This document shows positions 1-9,550 of a stretch of 45,877 bases of DNA, piece after piece. A model generated the notes under the pieces. The model saw nothing but the letters and a program-made list of their open reading frames with translations, was not told the origin of the DNA and searched no databases. The stretch covers positions 1 to 45,877 of the forward strand of contig NZ_NHSK01000190.1 in assembly GCF_016653355.1 (NCBI RefSeq), read 5' to 3'. The position numbers and the translations under genes are program-made. This stretch comes from Rhodoplanes elegans (GTDB lineage Bacteria > Pseudomonadota > Alphaproteobacteria > Rhizobiales > Xanthobacteraceae). Positions within the stretch are counted from its first letter, which is position 1. Every line of letters begins with the position of its first letter.

Positions 1-996
1 GCCCTGCACGCCGCCGGGCTCGCCGGTTCCGGAGCTGCCCGGCACGCCGGCGATCTCCTCGTCGTCGGCGTCCTCGGCAGCCGGACGGCGGCGGTGCTTG
101 CCGCACATCTCCTCGCGCAGGTTCGGTGGCTCGGCCGCGATCGGCGCCAGCGACGCGACGTTGCCGTAGGACGGCGCCAACCAGCCGAGCCCGGTGTTGG
201 TGAAGGCGTTCTCGAACAGGAAGGCCGCCTTGGCGGCCCGCACCGCCGACGACCGCGCCCCGAACACCACGGCGATCAGCCGGCGGTCGTCGCGCGTCGC
301 GGTGGCGACCACGTTGAAGCCCGAGGCGCAGATGAAGCCGGTCTTCATGCCGTCGACGCCCGGATAGCGGACGAGCAGCGAGTTGGTGTTGCGGATGATG
401 CGCTTGCCGAAGCGGATCGCCGGGATGCCCCAGTAGCCCTCGTACTCGGGGAACTCGCGCAGCACCGCGCGGGCCAGGATCGCCATGTCGCGCGCCGAGG
501 TGATCTGCCCGTCGGCCGGCAGGCCGTTGGGATTGACCCAGCTCGACTGGGTCATGCCGAGCCGCGCCGAGGCGGCGTTCATCTCGTCGGCGAAGGCCTC
601 GACCGAGCCCGACACGCCTTCCGCCAGGACCACGGCGATGTCGTTGGCCGACTTGACCATCATCATCTTGAGGGCGTTGTCGACCGTGACCTGGGTGCCG
701 GTGGCGAAACCCATCTTGGTCGGCTGCTGGGCGACCGCGTTCGGCGACACGGTGAACACCGAGTCGAGGGTGATTCGGCCTTCCTTCACGGCACGCAGCG
801 TCACGTAGGCGGTCATCAGCTTGGTGACCGAGGCCGGATACCACGGATGCGTGGCGTTCTCGGCCTTCAGCACCTTGCCGGTGTCGGCCTCGACGAGCAG
901 CAGCGCCTCTCCGGCGGCACGCGCATCGGCGGTGGCGACCGCGAGCGCGAGGCCCACGGCGGCCGGGAGAACGACGAGCGGAGACGACACGCGCAT
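1..996 (-). CDS. Serine-type D-Ala-D-Ala carboxypeptidase (PBP5/6 family), 3' end outside window
   Basis: This periplasmic penicillin-binding protein trims the terminal D-alanine from peptidoglycan stem peptides. All three active-site motifs of the S11/PBP5 family are visible: SVTK with nucleophile Ser56 and Lys59, SAN at 116-118, and KTG at 218-220 within VDGMKTG. The first 27 or so residues form a typical Sec signal peptide ending in ADARAAG. The start chosen is the ATG at 996, which gives that signal peptide. An in-frame GTG at 990 is a possible alternative. The catalytic domain is complete, but the C-terminal part, which begins with acidic and Gly/Ser/Pro-rich linker sequence, runs off the left edge, so the gene is partial. 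The family is certain. Which DacA/C/F paralogue it is cannot be told. Confidence 0.95.
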   Translation of the reverse strand, partial: MRVSSPLVVLPAAVGLALAVATADARAAGEALLLVEADTGKVLKAENATHPWYPASVTKLMTAYVTLRAVKEGRITLDSVFTVSPNAVAQQPTKMGFATGTQVTVDNALKMMMVKSANDIAVVLAEGVSGSVEAFADEMNAASARLGMTQSSWVNPNGLPADGQITSARDMAILARAVLREFPEYEGYWGIPAIRFGKRIIRNTNSLLVRYPGVDGMKTGFICASGFNVVATATRDDRRLIAVVFGARSSAVRAAKAAFLFENAFTNTGLGWLAPSYGNVASLAPIAAEPPNLREEMCGKHRRRPAAEDADDEEIAGVPGSSGTGEPGGVQG

Positions 997-1434
997 CGGA
1001 TGACCAGCCCCGTAGTGAGGAATTCGCGCCCGGATCCCGGTCTCGGGCGTGACAGTGTAATCCGATCGGCTGCGCGAACGCAAAAGACCCCTCCCCGACC
1101 GGAGGCGAGCGACAGCCAAGCCGGAGGAAAGCGTCCAAAGTTCGACCGCGCCGGTGGCCGCCCGTCGCGAGTCCGCCGGCGCACATCCGGCGCGCGACAT
1201 GGGACGGTTTCGACGGCCCGCGAGAAACACGCGTCGCGAGCCCACACCCCGACGAGAATCGACTACCGCGGCACCACCGTCACGAGGCGCTTTGCCACGC
1301 TGAAAATCCCGCACCGCAGCGCGCGAACTGACCTAGATCAAATTGATTGTCCGCGAGATTTGGCACGCTGACCGGATCGAGCCAGGAGCAAGGCCGATCG
1401 AGCGCACTGCACCAGGGCACCAGCGGGTTTTTCG
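997..1434. other. Divergent intergenic region between carboxypeptidase and lysR
   Basis: This 438-bp gap separates two divergently transcribed genes and must hold both promoters. Most of it is GC-rich and featureless. The stretch 1328-1350 is notably AT-richer and contains an FNR/FixK-like box and an overlapping ATCAAATTGAT palindrome at 1337-1347. No credible gene was found in it. Confidence 0.6.
1328..1341 (+). promoter_or_regulatory. Putative FNR/FixK-type box upstream of lysR
   Basis: The sequence CTGACCTAGATCAA differs at one outer base from the FNR/FixK dyad TTGAC-N4-RTCAA used by alphaproteobacterial oxygen regulators. It lies about 94 bp before the lysR ATG. A second palindrome, ATCAAATTGAT at 1337-1347, overlaps it and could instead be a LysR autoregulatory site. 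Function is inferred only. Confidence 0.4.
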
Positions 1435-2376
1435 ATGACGAATATTCCGACCGAGCTATTGCGCACGCTGCTGACGGTCGTCGATCTGCGCAGCTTCACC
1501 AAGGCGGCCCAGAAGCTCGGTGTCACCCAGCCCGCGGTCAGCGCGCAGATCAAGCGGCTGCAGTTCCTGCTCGGCTTCGATCTGCTCGACAAGAGTGCGC
1601 CCGGCGTGAGCCTCACCGAGAAGGGCAGCAACGTCGTCGGCCAGGCGCGCAAGCTGCTCGCCATCAACGACCAGATCGTGTCGCTCGCGCACGGCAGCGG
1701 CCGCGGCCGCCTCCTGCGCTTCGGCCTGCCCGGCGACTTCGTCGGGCTGCCGCTGTGGCAGAGCCTGGCGGCGTTCCGGGCGCGCTGGCCCGACGTGCGG
1801 CTGCACATGAAGACCGGCTGCAGCGCCACGCTCCTGCAGGATTTCGAGCACGGCGAGATCGACGTCGTCGTCGCGATGACGAGCCCGCACCCGCACGAGA
1901 TGGCGAGCCATCACTGGCGCGAGGATCTGGTGTGGACGCGCGGGCCGCTCGGGCTCGATCCCGGCAAGCCGCTGCCGCTGGTCAGCCGCGGCGAGACCTG
2001 CATGTTCCACCGCCACATGGTCGCCGCGCTGGAGAATGCCGGGCGCAGCTTCGACATCGTCTTCACGGCCGGTCACATCGACGAGCTGCGACGCGCCGTC
2101 GCGGCGGGGCTCGGCGTCAGCGCGATGACGCGGACGCTCGCCGACGCCGGCTCGATCTGCGACGACCCGGACCTGCCGGCGCTGGCCGACGTCGCCTGCA
2201 GCATCTGCACCGGGACCGACGCCGACCCGGTCGTGCGCGACGATCTCGTCGCCGTGCTGGCCGAGACGCTGCGGCCGCGCGGCGCCATCAAGGCGGGCGG
2301 CGACGGCCGCGCCGTCGAGGCGCGCACGCCCGACCTGCGGGCGGCCGCACGCTCCGGAATGCAGTCGGTGGCCTGA
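1435..2376 (+). CDS. LysR-family transcriptional regulator
   Basis: This is a 313-residue regulator of normal LysR length. The N-terminal winged helix-turn-helix spans about residues 5-65, with the family signature SFTKAAQKLGVTQPAVSAQI followed by LLGFDLLDKS and LTEKG. The rest fits the periplasmic-binding-like effector domain. LysR proteins often control a neighbouring divergent gene, but here the divergent neighbour is a carboxypeptidase and the downstream gene is convergent, so no target can be assigned. The gene is followed directly by a strong terminator and is monocistronic. Its upstream region carries an FNR/FixK-like box and a short palindrome that may be its own operator. Confidence 0.93.
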   Translation: MTNIPTELLRTLLTVVDLRSFTKAAQKLGVTQPAVSAQIKRLQFLLGFDLLDKSAPGVSLTEKGSNVVGQARKLLAINDQIVSLAHGSGRGRLLRFGLPGDFVGLPLWQSLAAFRARWPDVRLHMKTGCSATLLQDFEHGEIDVVVAMTSPHPHEMASHHWREDLVWTRGPLGLDPGKPLPLVSRGETCMFHRHMVAALENAGRSFDIVFTAGHIDELRRAVAAGLGVSAMTRTLADAGSICDDPDLPALADVACSICTGTDADPVVRDDLVAVLAETLRPRGAIKAGGDGRAVEARTPDLRAAARSGMQSVA

Positions 2377-2422
2377 CACGGCGCCCGCGAGAGCCTCGGA
2401 CTTCACGAGGCCCAGAATACAA

Positions 2423-2463
2423 GAGGCCCGGAGCGCACGAGCGCCCCGGGCCTCGCCGTTTTT
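2423..2463 (+). terminator. Rho-independent terminator after lysR
   Basis: A 14-bp stem (2423-2436 against 2441-2454, one internal mismatch) with an ACGA loop is followed by GCCG and a run of five T. It lies between the lysR stop and the end of the convergent binding-protein gene, so it ends lysR transcription and could also act on the opposite strand as a stem without a U tract. Confidence 0.85.
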
Positions 2464-2468
2464 AGCTG

Positions 2469-3527
2469 TCAGCGCGCCGCGCCGCCGGGGGGAAGTCGCT
2501 CGTCGAGCGGCGGCAGGAAGGACGGATCGAACACATCGGTCGGCTTCGGCTTTACGCGCAGCTCGGTGCCCAGCGCGAGCTGATCGATGGCGCGGCCGAG
2601 CCGCGCCATGTCGACCGCCCCGAAGCCGTTCTCGCGCACCTCCGGCGTCACCAGGCTGCCGGCGAGGTCGATCTCCAGCTTCGCCAGCTCGCGCGCCCGC
2701 AGGGTCGGGTCGGTCCGCTGGACGACCACGTCGATCGCCTTGGCGGGGTCGCGGGCCGTCTCCTCGAGGCCGCGCGCGGCGGCCCGCAGGAAGGACCGCA
2801 GCGCGGCGCCCCGCTCGGCCACCATGCGCGCGCTGGCGACGATCGCCTGGCCGTAGAGGGCGACGCCGTAGTCCGCCATCGGCAGCACCACGATGTCCTC
2901 GGCCGGCACGCCGCGGGCCCGCAGGTCGACCACGGTGGCGGTGCGCGCCGCGATGGCGTCGACCTGGCCGGAGGCCAGCATCGGCTCGCGCACCGGCAGG
3001 GCGACGGTCTCCAGCCGCAGGCGGGCCGGGTCGATGCCGTTCAGCTTGGCGAACACCTGTAGATAGGTGACCGAGCCGTCCGCCGTGGAGGCGCCGAGGC
3101 GCTTGCCGTCGAGCTCCTTCGGGCCGACGATGCCGCGGCCGCGACGCGCCAGCACCGCGAAGGGCAGCCGGTTCTCCACCATGAACACGGCCGGCATGGC
3201 GGCGGCGGGCGTCTGGTCGCGGAACTTGATCAGCGCGTTGATGTCGACGAGGGCGAGGTCGTAGGTGCCGGTGGCGACGCGCGTGAGCGCCTCCTGGGGC
3301 GACGTCGCCGGGTCGATCGAGACGTCGAGGCCCTCGGCCTTCAGCCAGCCGCGGTCGAGGGCGAGCAGGAACGGCGCGGCGCGGCTGTCGATGCGGCCGT
3401 CGAGCGTGAACTTGACGTAGGGCTGGGCGGCCGCCGGACACGCGAGGATCGTGGCCGCCGCCAGCACGACCACGACGGCCGTCGCCGGCAGCAGCAGGAG
3501 GCGCCGCAGGAGCCTGCCCATGCGCAT
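2469..3527 (-). CDS. ABC-type substrate-binding protein, NMT1/THI5-like
   Basis: This exported solute-binding protein is of the NMT1/SsuA/ThiY type, whose members bind sulfonates, nitrate, taurine or pyrimidine precursors. The start at 3527 (MRMGR) places a positively charged segment and a long hydrophobic stretch ending in CPAAAQ as signal peptide. A longer in-frame extension up to 3638 lacks signal-peptide character. The mature part begins YVKFTLDGRIDSRAAPFLLA, the usual first strand of the family, and contains the later GTYDLALVDINALIKF segment. No permease or ATPase gene lies next to it, so it is an orphan receptor whose transporter must be elsewhere. The substrate is unknown. It is convergent with lysR and divergent from putA. 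Confidence 0.85.
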   Translation of the reverse strand: MRMGRLLRRLLLLPATAVVVVLAAATILACPAAAQPYVKFTLDGRIDSRAAPFLLALDRGWLKAEGLDVSIDPATSPQEALTRVATGTYDLALVDINALIKFRDQTPAAAMPAVFMVENRLPFAVLARRGRGIVGPKELDGKRLGASTADGSVTYLQVFAKLNGIDPARLRLETVALPVREPMLASGQVDAIAARTATVVDLRARGVPAEDIVVLPMADYGVALYGQAIVASARMVAERGAALRSFLRAAARGLEETARDPAKAIDVVVQRTDPTLRARELAKLEIDLAGSLVTPEVRENGFGAVDMARLGRAIDQLALGTELRVKPKPTDVFDPSFLPPLDERLPPGGAAR

Positions 3528-3764
3528 TGTTCTTGCCCTTGTTCCAGTCTCGCATCCGGCACCGGGTTCGCAGCCGCCGAACGGCCGAACGCCGTACCGC
3601 GCCGCGAAACACCGTCGGCCGTCGCGACGATGCCACAAGGTCGCTGATCTGGCGCGCGATTTCGTGTCCCGTCGCGGTCCGGCGGCCCGACACTGTGTCG
3701 CAGCGGCGACGACCGCCGTTCATCGTCGTCAGCGGATGCACGAGCCCGGGGCGAGGAGGTCACC

Positions 3765-6700
3765 ATGACCACGCAGGAGGCGGCCGTGCCGACGTCGCAC
3801 CCGCCATCCGGCCCGGGGCCGTTCCGGGCACCGCTGGCGCCCCCGGACGAGCCGATTGCCGAACGCATCCTGGCCGGCGCGCACTTCGATCCCGCCGCCG
3901 AAGCGCGGATCGAGGCGCGGGCGACCCGCCTGGTCGAGGCGGTGCGCACCCGGCCGAGCGGCATCGGCGGCATCGACGACCTGCTGCGCGAGTACGCCCT
4001 CTCCACCCGCGAGGGCCTCGCCCTGATGGTGCTCGCCGAGGCGCTGCTGCGGGTGCCGGACGACGCCACGGCCGACCGGCTGATCGAGGACCGGCTGCGC
4101 GCCGCCGACTTCGTCCACCACGCCGGCCGCTCCGGCACCCTGGTCGGCTCCGTCGCCGCGACCGCGCTCGGACTGTCGGCCCGCGTGGTCGCCTCCGAGG
4201 AGACGCCGCACGGTCTCGTCGCACCGCTGGTCGCCCGGCTCGGCCGCCCGGCCGTGCGGGCCGCGGTCCGCCAGGCGATCCGGCTCCTGGGAACCCACTT
4301 CGTGTTCGCCGAGACAATCGGCGAGGCGGTCCACCGGGCCGAGCGGCAGCCGCGGCTGCGCTGGTCGTTCGACATGCTCGGCGAAGGCGCCCGCACGGCC
4401 GCCGACGCGGAGCGCTACGCCGCGAGCTACGCCGCCGCGCTCGCCGCGATGGGCGGCCGCTCGGGTCCCACGGCGGCACGGGACGCCAACCGGCCGAGCC
4501 TCTCGGTCAAGCTCTCCGCCCTGCATCCGCGCTACGAGGCGGTGTCGCGGGACCGGGTGACGGCCGAGCTCGGCCCGCGGCTGCGCGACCTCGCCTGCGC
4601 GGCGCGCGCGCACGGCATCGGGATCACCATCGACGCCGAGGAGGCCGACCGGCTGGAGCTGTCGCTCGACCTGTACGAGCGGCTGCTGGCGGAGCCGGAC
4701 CTCGCCGGCTGGGGCGGGCTCGGGCTCGCCGTACAGGCGTATCAGAAGCGCGCCGGCGCCGTGATCGCCTGGCTCGTCGACCTCGCCCGCGCGCGCGGCA
4801 CTCACATCCCGGTGCGGCTGGTGAAGGGCGCCTATTGGGACACCGAGATCAAGCGCGCGCAGGAGCGCGGCCTCGCCGACTATCCCGTCTTCACCCGCAA
4901 GGCGATGACCGACCTCGCCTATCTGGACGGCGCGCGGGCCCTGTTGGCGGCACGGCCGCATCTGTCCCCGCAGTTCGCCACCCACAATGCCCTGACGATC
5001 GCCAGCGTGATCGAGATCGCCGGCGGCACCGAGGGCTACGAGTTCCAGCGCCTGCACGGCATGGGCGAGGCGCTCTACGAGCGGCTGCTCGCCGACGAGC
5101 CCGCCGCCGCCTGCCGGGTCTACGCCCCGGTCGGCGTCCACCGCGACCTGCTCGCCTATCTGGTGCGGCGGCTCCTGGAGAACGGCGCCAACTCGTCCTT
5201 CGTGTCGCAGGCCGCCGACCCGGCCGTGCCGCTCGCCACCGTTCTGAAGCGCCCGTCCGAGATCATCGGCAGCGCCGCGCAGGCGCGAAACCCGCGGCTG
5301 CCGCGGCCCTGCGACATCCATCCGGGGCGGCGCGCCGGCGAGGGGATCGAGCTCGGCCATGCCGAGAGCCTGGCGGCGGTGGTCGCCGCTTCGCGGCTGC
5401 CCGACGCGCGCGACGCGCCGCCGCTGGTGGCGGCCCCGCTGGTGGACGGCGTCGCCCTGCCCGGCCATGTCCGCGACGTGGTCTCGCCGATCGACGGCGC
5501 GGTGGTGGGCCGGGTCACCGAGGCCGACGCAGCGATCGTCACGGCCGCCATGGCGGCGGCGGCCGCCGGCTTTGCGGGCTGGGACGCGACGGCGCTGCAG
5601 ACGCGGGCGGCGGCGCTCCTGCGCGCCGCCGACCTGATCGAAGAGGACCGCGGGCCGCTGATCGCCCTCCTCCAGGCCGAAGGCGGCAAGACCCTCGACG
5701 ACGCGCTCGCCGAGCTCCGCGAGGCCGTGGATCTGTGCCGCTACTACGCGCTGGAAGCTCGTCGGACGCTCTCGCCCGAGCCGCTGCCCGGCCCGACCGG
5801 CGAGTCGAACGTTCTGCGCCGGCGCGGGCGCGGCGTGGTCGCCTGCATCAGCCCGTGGAACTTTCCGCTGGCGATCTTCACCGGTCAGGTCGCCGCGGCG
5901 CTCGTCGCCGGCAACGCCGTGGTGGCGAAGCCGGCCGAGCAGACGCCGCTCGTTGCCGCGCATGCCGTGCGGCTCCTGCACGCCGCCGGGATCCCGCTGA
6001 CCGCCTTGCATCTGCTGCCCGGCGACGGCGACGTCGGCGCACTGATGGTCGCCGATGCGCGGCTCGCCGGCGTCGCCTTCACGGGATCGACCGCGGTGGC
6101 GCGGTCGATCGCCCAGGATCTGGCCGCCCGCGACGGGCCACTGGTGCCGCTGATCGCCGAGACCGGCGGCATCAACGCGATGATCGCCGACGCCACCGCC
6201 CTGCCCGAGCAGCTCGTCGACGACGTGATCACGTCGGCGTTCCGCTCCGCCGGCCAGCGCTGCTCGGCGCTGCGGCTCCTGTGCGTCCAGGAGGACGTCG
6301 CCGAGCCCGTGATCACGATGCTGGTCGGTGCCGCGAAGGAGCTGGCGATCGGCGACCCGCGCAGCCCCGCGACCCATGTCGGCCCGGTGATCGATGCCGA
6401 TGCGCAGGACCGCCTTCTCGCCTGGCTCGACCGGGCCGAGGAGCAAGGCCGCGTCCTGTGGCGCGCCGACGAGGATCGGCCGTTGCCGGATCGCGGCACC
6501 TTCGTGCCGCCCGCCGTGATCGCGCTCGACCGGGCGAGCGATCTGCGCGAGGAGGTGTTCGGACCCGTCCTGCACGTCGTGCGCTGGCGCGCCGACGGCT
6601 TCGACGACCTGCTGGAGGACATCGCCCGCAACGGCACCCGGCTGACGCTGGGGATTCACTCGCGCATCGGCGCGACGGCCGAGCGCGCGATCGCCCGGCT

Positions 6701-6905
6701 CGGCCACGGCAACGTCTACGTCAACCGCAACATGATCGGCGCCGTGGTCGGCACCCAGCCGTTCGGCGGCAGCGGCCTGTCCGGCACAGGCCCCAAGGCC
6801 GGCGGCCCCGATTACGTGCGCCGCTTCGCCGTCGAGCAGACCGTCACGATCAACACGGCCGCGATCGGCGGCAACGCCGCCCTGCTGGCGGACACGGAGG
6901 AGTGA
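3765..6905 (+). CDS. putA: Bifunctional proline dehydrogenase / L-glutamate-gamma-semialdehyde dehydrogenase
   Basis: PutA oxidises proline to glutamate in two steps, first with FAD and then with NAD. The start at 3765 has a good GAGGAGG Shine-Dalgarno site. The 1046-residue length matches the short PutA class that lacks the N-terminal ribbon-helix-helix domain of E. coli PutA, so it is not expected to repress its own gene. The proline dehydrogenase barrel covers about residues 170-510, with SLSVKLSALHPRYE, RLVKGAYWDTEIKRA, ATHNALTIA and the substrate-binding RRLLENGANSSF. The P5C dehydrogenase half follows from about 560, with ISPWNFPLAIF, FTGSTAVARS, the general base in AETGG near 798, the catalytic cysteine in SAGQRCSALR near 833, and QPFGGSGLSGTGPKAGG. 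No Lrp-type putR is adjacent. One lies about 18 kb away at 25396. Confidence 0.97.
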   Translation: MTTQEAAVPTSHPPSGPGPFRAPLAPPDEPIAERILAGAHFDPAAEARIEARATRLVEAVRTRPSGIGGIDDLLREYALSTREGLALMVLAEALLRVPDDATADRLIEDRLRAADFVHHAGRSGTLVGSVAATALGLSARVVASEETPHGLVAPLVARLGRPAVRAAVRQAIRLLGTHFVFAETIGEAVHRAERQPRLRWSFDMLGEGARTAADAERYAASYAAALAAMGGRSGPTAARDANRPSLSVKLSALHPRYEAVSRDRVTAELGPRLRDLACAARAHGIGITIDAEEADRLELSLDLYERLLAEPDLAGWGGLGLAVQAYQKRAGAVIAWLVDLARARGTHIPVRLVKGAYWDTEIKRAQERGLADYPVFTRKAMTDLAYLDGARALLAARPHLSPQFATHNALTIASVIEIAGGTEGYEFQRLHGMGEALYERLLADEPAAACRVYAPVGVHRDLLAYLVRRLLENGANSSFVSQAADPAVPLATVLKRPSEIIGSAAQARNPRLPRPCDIHPGRRAGEGIELGHAESLAAVVAASRLPDARDAPPLVAAPLVDGVALPGHVRDVVSPIDGAVVGRVTEADAAIVTAAMAAAAAGFAGWDATALQTRAAALLRAADLIEEDRGPLIALLQAEGGKTLDDALAELREAVDLCRYYALEARRTLSPEPLPGPTGESNVLRRRGRGVVACISPWNFPLAIFTGQVAAALVAGNAVVAKPAEQTPLVAAHAVRLLHAAGIPLTALHLLPGDGDVGALMVADARLAGVAFTGSTAVARSIAQDLAARDGPLVPLIAETGGINAMIADATALPEQLVDDVITSAFRSAGQRCSALRLLCVQEDVAEPVITMLVGAAKELAIGDPRSPATHVGPVIDADAQDRLLAWLDRAEEQGRVLWRADEDRPLPDRGTFVPPAVIALDRASDLREEVFGPVLHVVRWRADGFDDLLEDIARNGTRLTLGIHSRIGATAERAIARLGHGNVYVNRNMIGAVVGTQPFGGSGLSGTGPKAGGPDYVRRFAVEQTVTINTAAIGGNAALLADTEE

Positions 6906-6942
6906 CACCAGTCACCCCGCCGCCGAGGTCGACGGACTCCAT

Positions 6943-7058
6943 CCTCATGGTGAGGAGCGCTCCGCAGGAGCGCGTCTCGAACCATGCGGCCACCTGACAC
7001 TGCGGTGCCCGCCCTCGCCCTTCGAGACGCGGCCTGCGGCCGCTCCTCAGGGTGAGGG
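6943..7058. repeat. Inverted doublet of a palindromic intergenic repeat
   Basis: Two copies of one repeat face each other between putA and livF. The first is 6943-6986 and the second, inverted, is 7014-7058. Each holds a small palindrome (GCGCTCC-GCA-GGAGCGC in the first, a GGCCGCAGGCCGC version in the second) flanked by CCTCAnnnTGAGGAGCG and CGCGTCTCGAA. The layout resembles REP doublets (BIME-like). As putA and livF converge here, it may also act in termination. Confidence 0.75.
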
Positions 7059-7081
7059 CGGAGTGGAACGCCCCGCCGTCC

Positions 7082-7787
<706 letters not shown>

Positions 7788-7798
<11 letters not shown>

Positions 7799-8525
7799 GA
7801 TAGACCTCCCGGGTGCGCGGATCGGCGACCACCTCGGCGCGCGTGCCCTCGACGATCACCTCGCCGAAATTGAGGAGCGTGATCTTCTCGGCGAACTCCA
7901 GCGCGACGTCCATGTTGTGCTCGATCATCACCATGGTGACGTCGCGCGGCACCGCCATCAGCAGTTTGTGGACGTCCTGGCGCTCGTCGATCGACAGGCC
8001 GGCGAAGGGCTCGTCGAGGAGGAGCACGCGCGGCTTCTGGGCAAGCGCCATGGCGATCTCGACGCGGCGGCGCTCGCCGTAGGAGGTCTCGGCGAGCGGC
8101 CGGTCGGCGAGATGGGCGAGGCCGACCATGGCGAGCGCCGCCTCGGCCTTGTCGACCAGGTCGCGCTGGCGCTCGAAGGCGATGAACGGGTTCCAGCGCC
8201 GCTTCGAGAGGCCGAGCAGCGCCAGCATGACGTTGCGACGTAGCGTGTCGCGGCCGAACAGCGTGATGATCTGATAGGTGCGCGCCATGCCGCGATGGGC
8301 GCGCTCACGCACCGGCGTCCTGGTGATGGTCTCGCCGAACAACGAAATGGAGCCCGAGTCCGGCGTGATCTCGCCGGTGACGAGATTGAACAGCGTGGTC
8401 TTGCCGGCGCCGTTCGGGCCGATGATCAGGCGGCGCTCGCCGGCCGCGACTGCGAGGTTCACCCGGCGCGTCACGTAGAGGCCGCCGAACGACTTCCTCA
8501 GCTCCTTGACCTCGAGCGCGATCAT
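7788..8525 (-). CDS. livG: Branched-chain amino acid-type ABC transporter ATP-binding protein LivG
   Basis: This is the second ATPase of the importer, 245 residues from the ATG at 8525. That start overlaps the livM stop by the ATGA tetranucleotide, indicating translational coupling. A longer open frame upstream is only antisense-like sequence within livM. Walker A is GPNGAGKTT, the ABC signature region is TSYGERRRVEIAMAL, Walker B is [12 protein letters not shown], and the H-loop region is MVMIEHNMDVAL. The signature reads SYGERR rather than SGGQ-like, which is normal for LivG. The C-terminal extension LNFGEVIVEGTRAEVV is the usual family tail. It works with LivF under the LivH/LivM channel. 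Confidence 0.94.
7796..7810 (-). promoter_or_regulatory. Ribosome binding site supporting a TTG start for livF
   Basis: GGGAGG at 7810-7805, on the minus strand, is spaced six bases from a TTG at 7798-7796. No ATG or GTG in a better position was seen, so the site decides the start of livF within the end of livG. Confidence 0.7.
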
Positions 8526-9550
8526 GCCCCGCCCTCCTTCGTGGCGGCCGGCGCGGCGGTCTCGACGGCCTGCGGCTTCGGCTTGCCGTGGCGCAGGCGA
8601 TGGCGCGCCCACGCCCAAAACCGTGCCGTGCCGGGCACCAGCCCGTCCGGCATGAAGCTGATGATCAGGATGAAGATGATGCCGAGCACCATGTTCCAGC
8701 GCACGATATAGGCGCTGACCACGTTCTTCATGATCACCACGATGGCGGCGCCGACGATCGGGCCGAGCAGCGTCGCGGTGCCGCCGGCGATCACCATCAG
8801 GAGCGCCTCGGCCGAGGTGGTGAGCGCCACCACCTGCGGGCTGATGAACTGGTTGTAGTAGAGGAACAGGAGCCCGGCGACGCCCGACCAGAAGCCGGAG
8901 AGCAGGAACGCAAAGAAGCGGATCAGCCAGACGTTGTAGCCGAGCGCGGACATGCGCCGTTCCTGGTCGCGGGTGCCGCGCAGGCTCGCTCCGAAGGGCG
9001 AGCGCACCACCACGGCCATGGTGACGACGCAGGCGAGAAACACGGCGAGGCAGAGATAGTAGAAGCCGTCGGCACCCGAGAGGCTCAGGCCGAACGGAGC
9101 CGGCCGCGTCGCGACGTTGATGCCGTTGTCGCCGTTGGTGAGGCTCGCCCAACGATAGGCGATGCCCCACAGGATCTGGCCGATCGCCAGCGTGATCATC
9201 AGGAAGCCGATGCCGGTCGCCCGCAGCGACAACACCGCATAGATGGCGGCGGTGAGCACCGTGACGGCGAGGGCTGCAAGGTCGGCGACCAGATGCCCGT
9301 GGCCGCGGCCGAGCAGCAGCGCCGCCGTGTACCCCGCCATCGCGAACAGCCCGGCATGGCCGAGCGAGGTGAGCCCGCCATAGCCCACCAGCACGTTGAG
9401 AGCGAGCGCGAACACCGCGAAGAACAGAATCTGGCTCGCGATGTTGACGTAGTAGGCGTTGACGATCCAGACCGGCAAGGTGAGGAGGAGCAGCAGCGCC
9501 ACGGCGATCGCCGCGGCGCGCGGCCCGACGAGACCGGACGCCGCGCTCAT
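8522..9550 (-). CDS. livM: Branched-chain amino acid-type ABC transporter permease LivM
   Basis: This inner-membrane permease has 342 residues, with about nine or ten hydrophobic segments. The family signature around residues 55-80 reads NVLVGYGGLTSLGHAGLFAMAG, and SPFGASLRGTRDQERRMSALG is the cytoplasmic coupling loop that contacts the ATPase. The start ATG at 9550 overlaps the livH stop by four bases (ATGA), and the stop overlaps livG in the same way. The C-terminal 30 residues (GKPKPQAVETAAPAATKEGGA region) form a charged tail with no known role. Membrane type and order are certain. The substrate is inferred only from the family. Confidence 0.94.
   Translation of the reverse strand: MSAASGLVGPRAAAIAVALLLLLTLPVWIVNAYYVNIASQILFFAVFALALNVLVGYGGLTSLGHAGLFAMAGYTAALLLGRGHGHLVADLAALAVTVLTAAIYAVLSLRATGIGFLMITLAIGQILWGIAYRWASLTNGDNGINVATRPAPFGLSLSGADGFYYLCLAVFLACVVTMAVVVRSPFGASLRGTRDQERRMSALGYNVWLIRFFAFLLSGFWSGVAGLLFLYYNQFISPQVVALTTSAEALLMVIAGGTATLLGPIVGAAIVVIMKNVVSAYIVRWNMVLGIIFILIISFMPDGLVPGTARFWAWARHRLRHGKPKPQAVETAAPAATKEGGA

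Noticed and set aside
94-1371. Long plus-strand frame opposite the carboxypeptidase gene
   Set aside because: Antisense shadow. The minus-strand frame has all penicillin-binding protein motifs and a signal peptide.
3527-6997. Very long open frames in other phases and antisense to putA
   Set aside because: They are by-products of extreme GC bias at third codon positions. The translations are Arg/Ala/Pro-rich without motifs, whereas the putA frame is clearly conserved.
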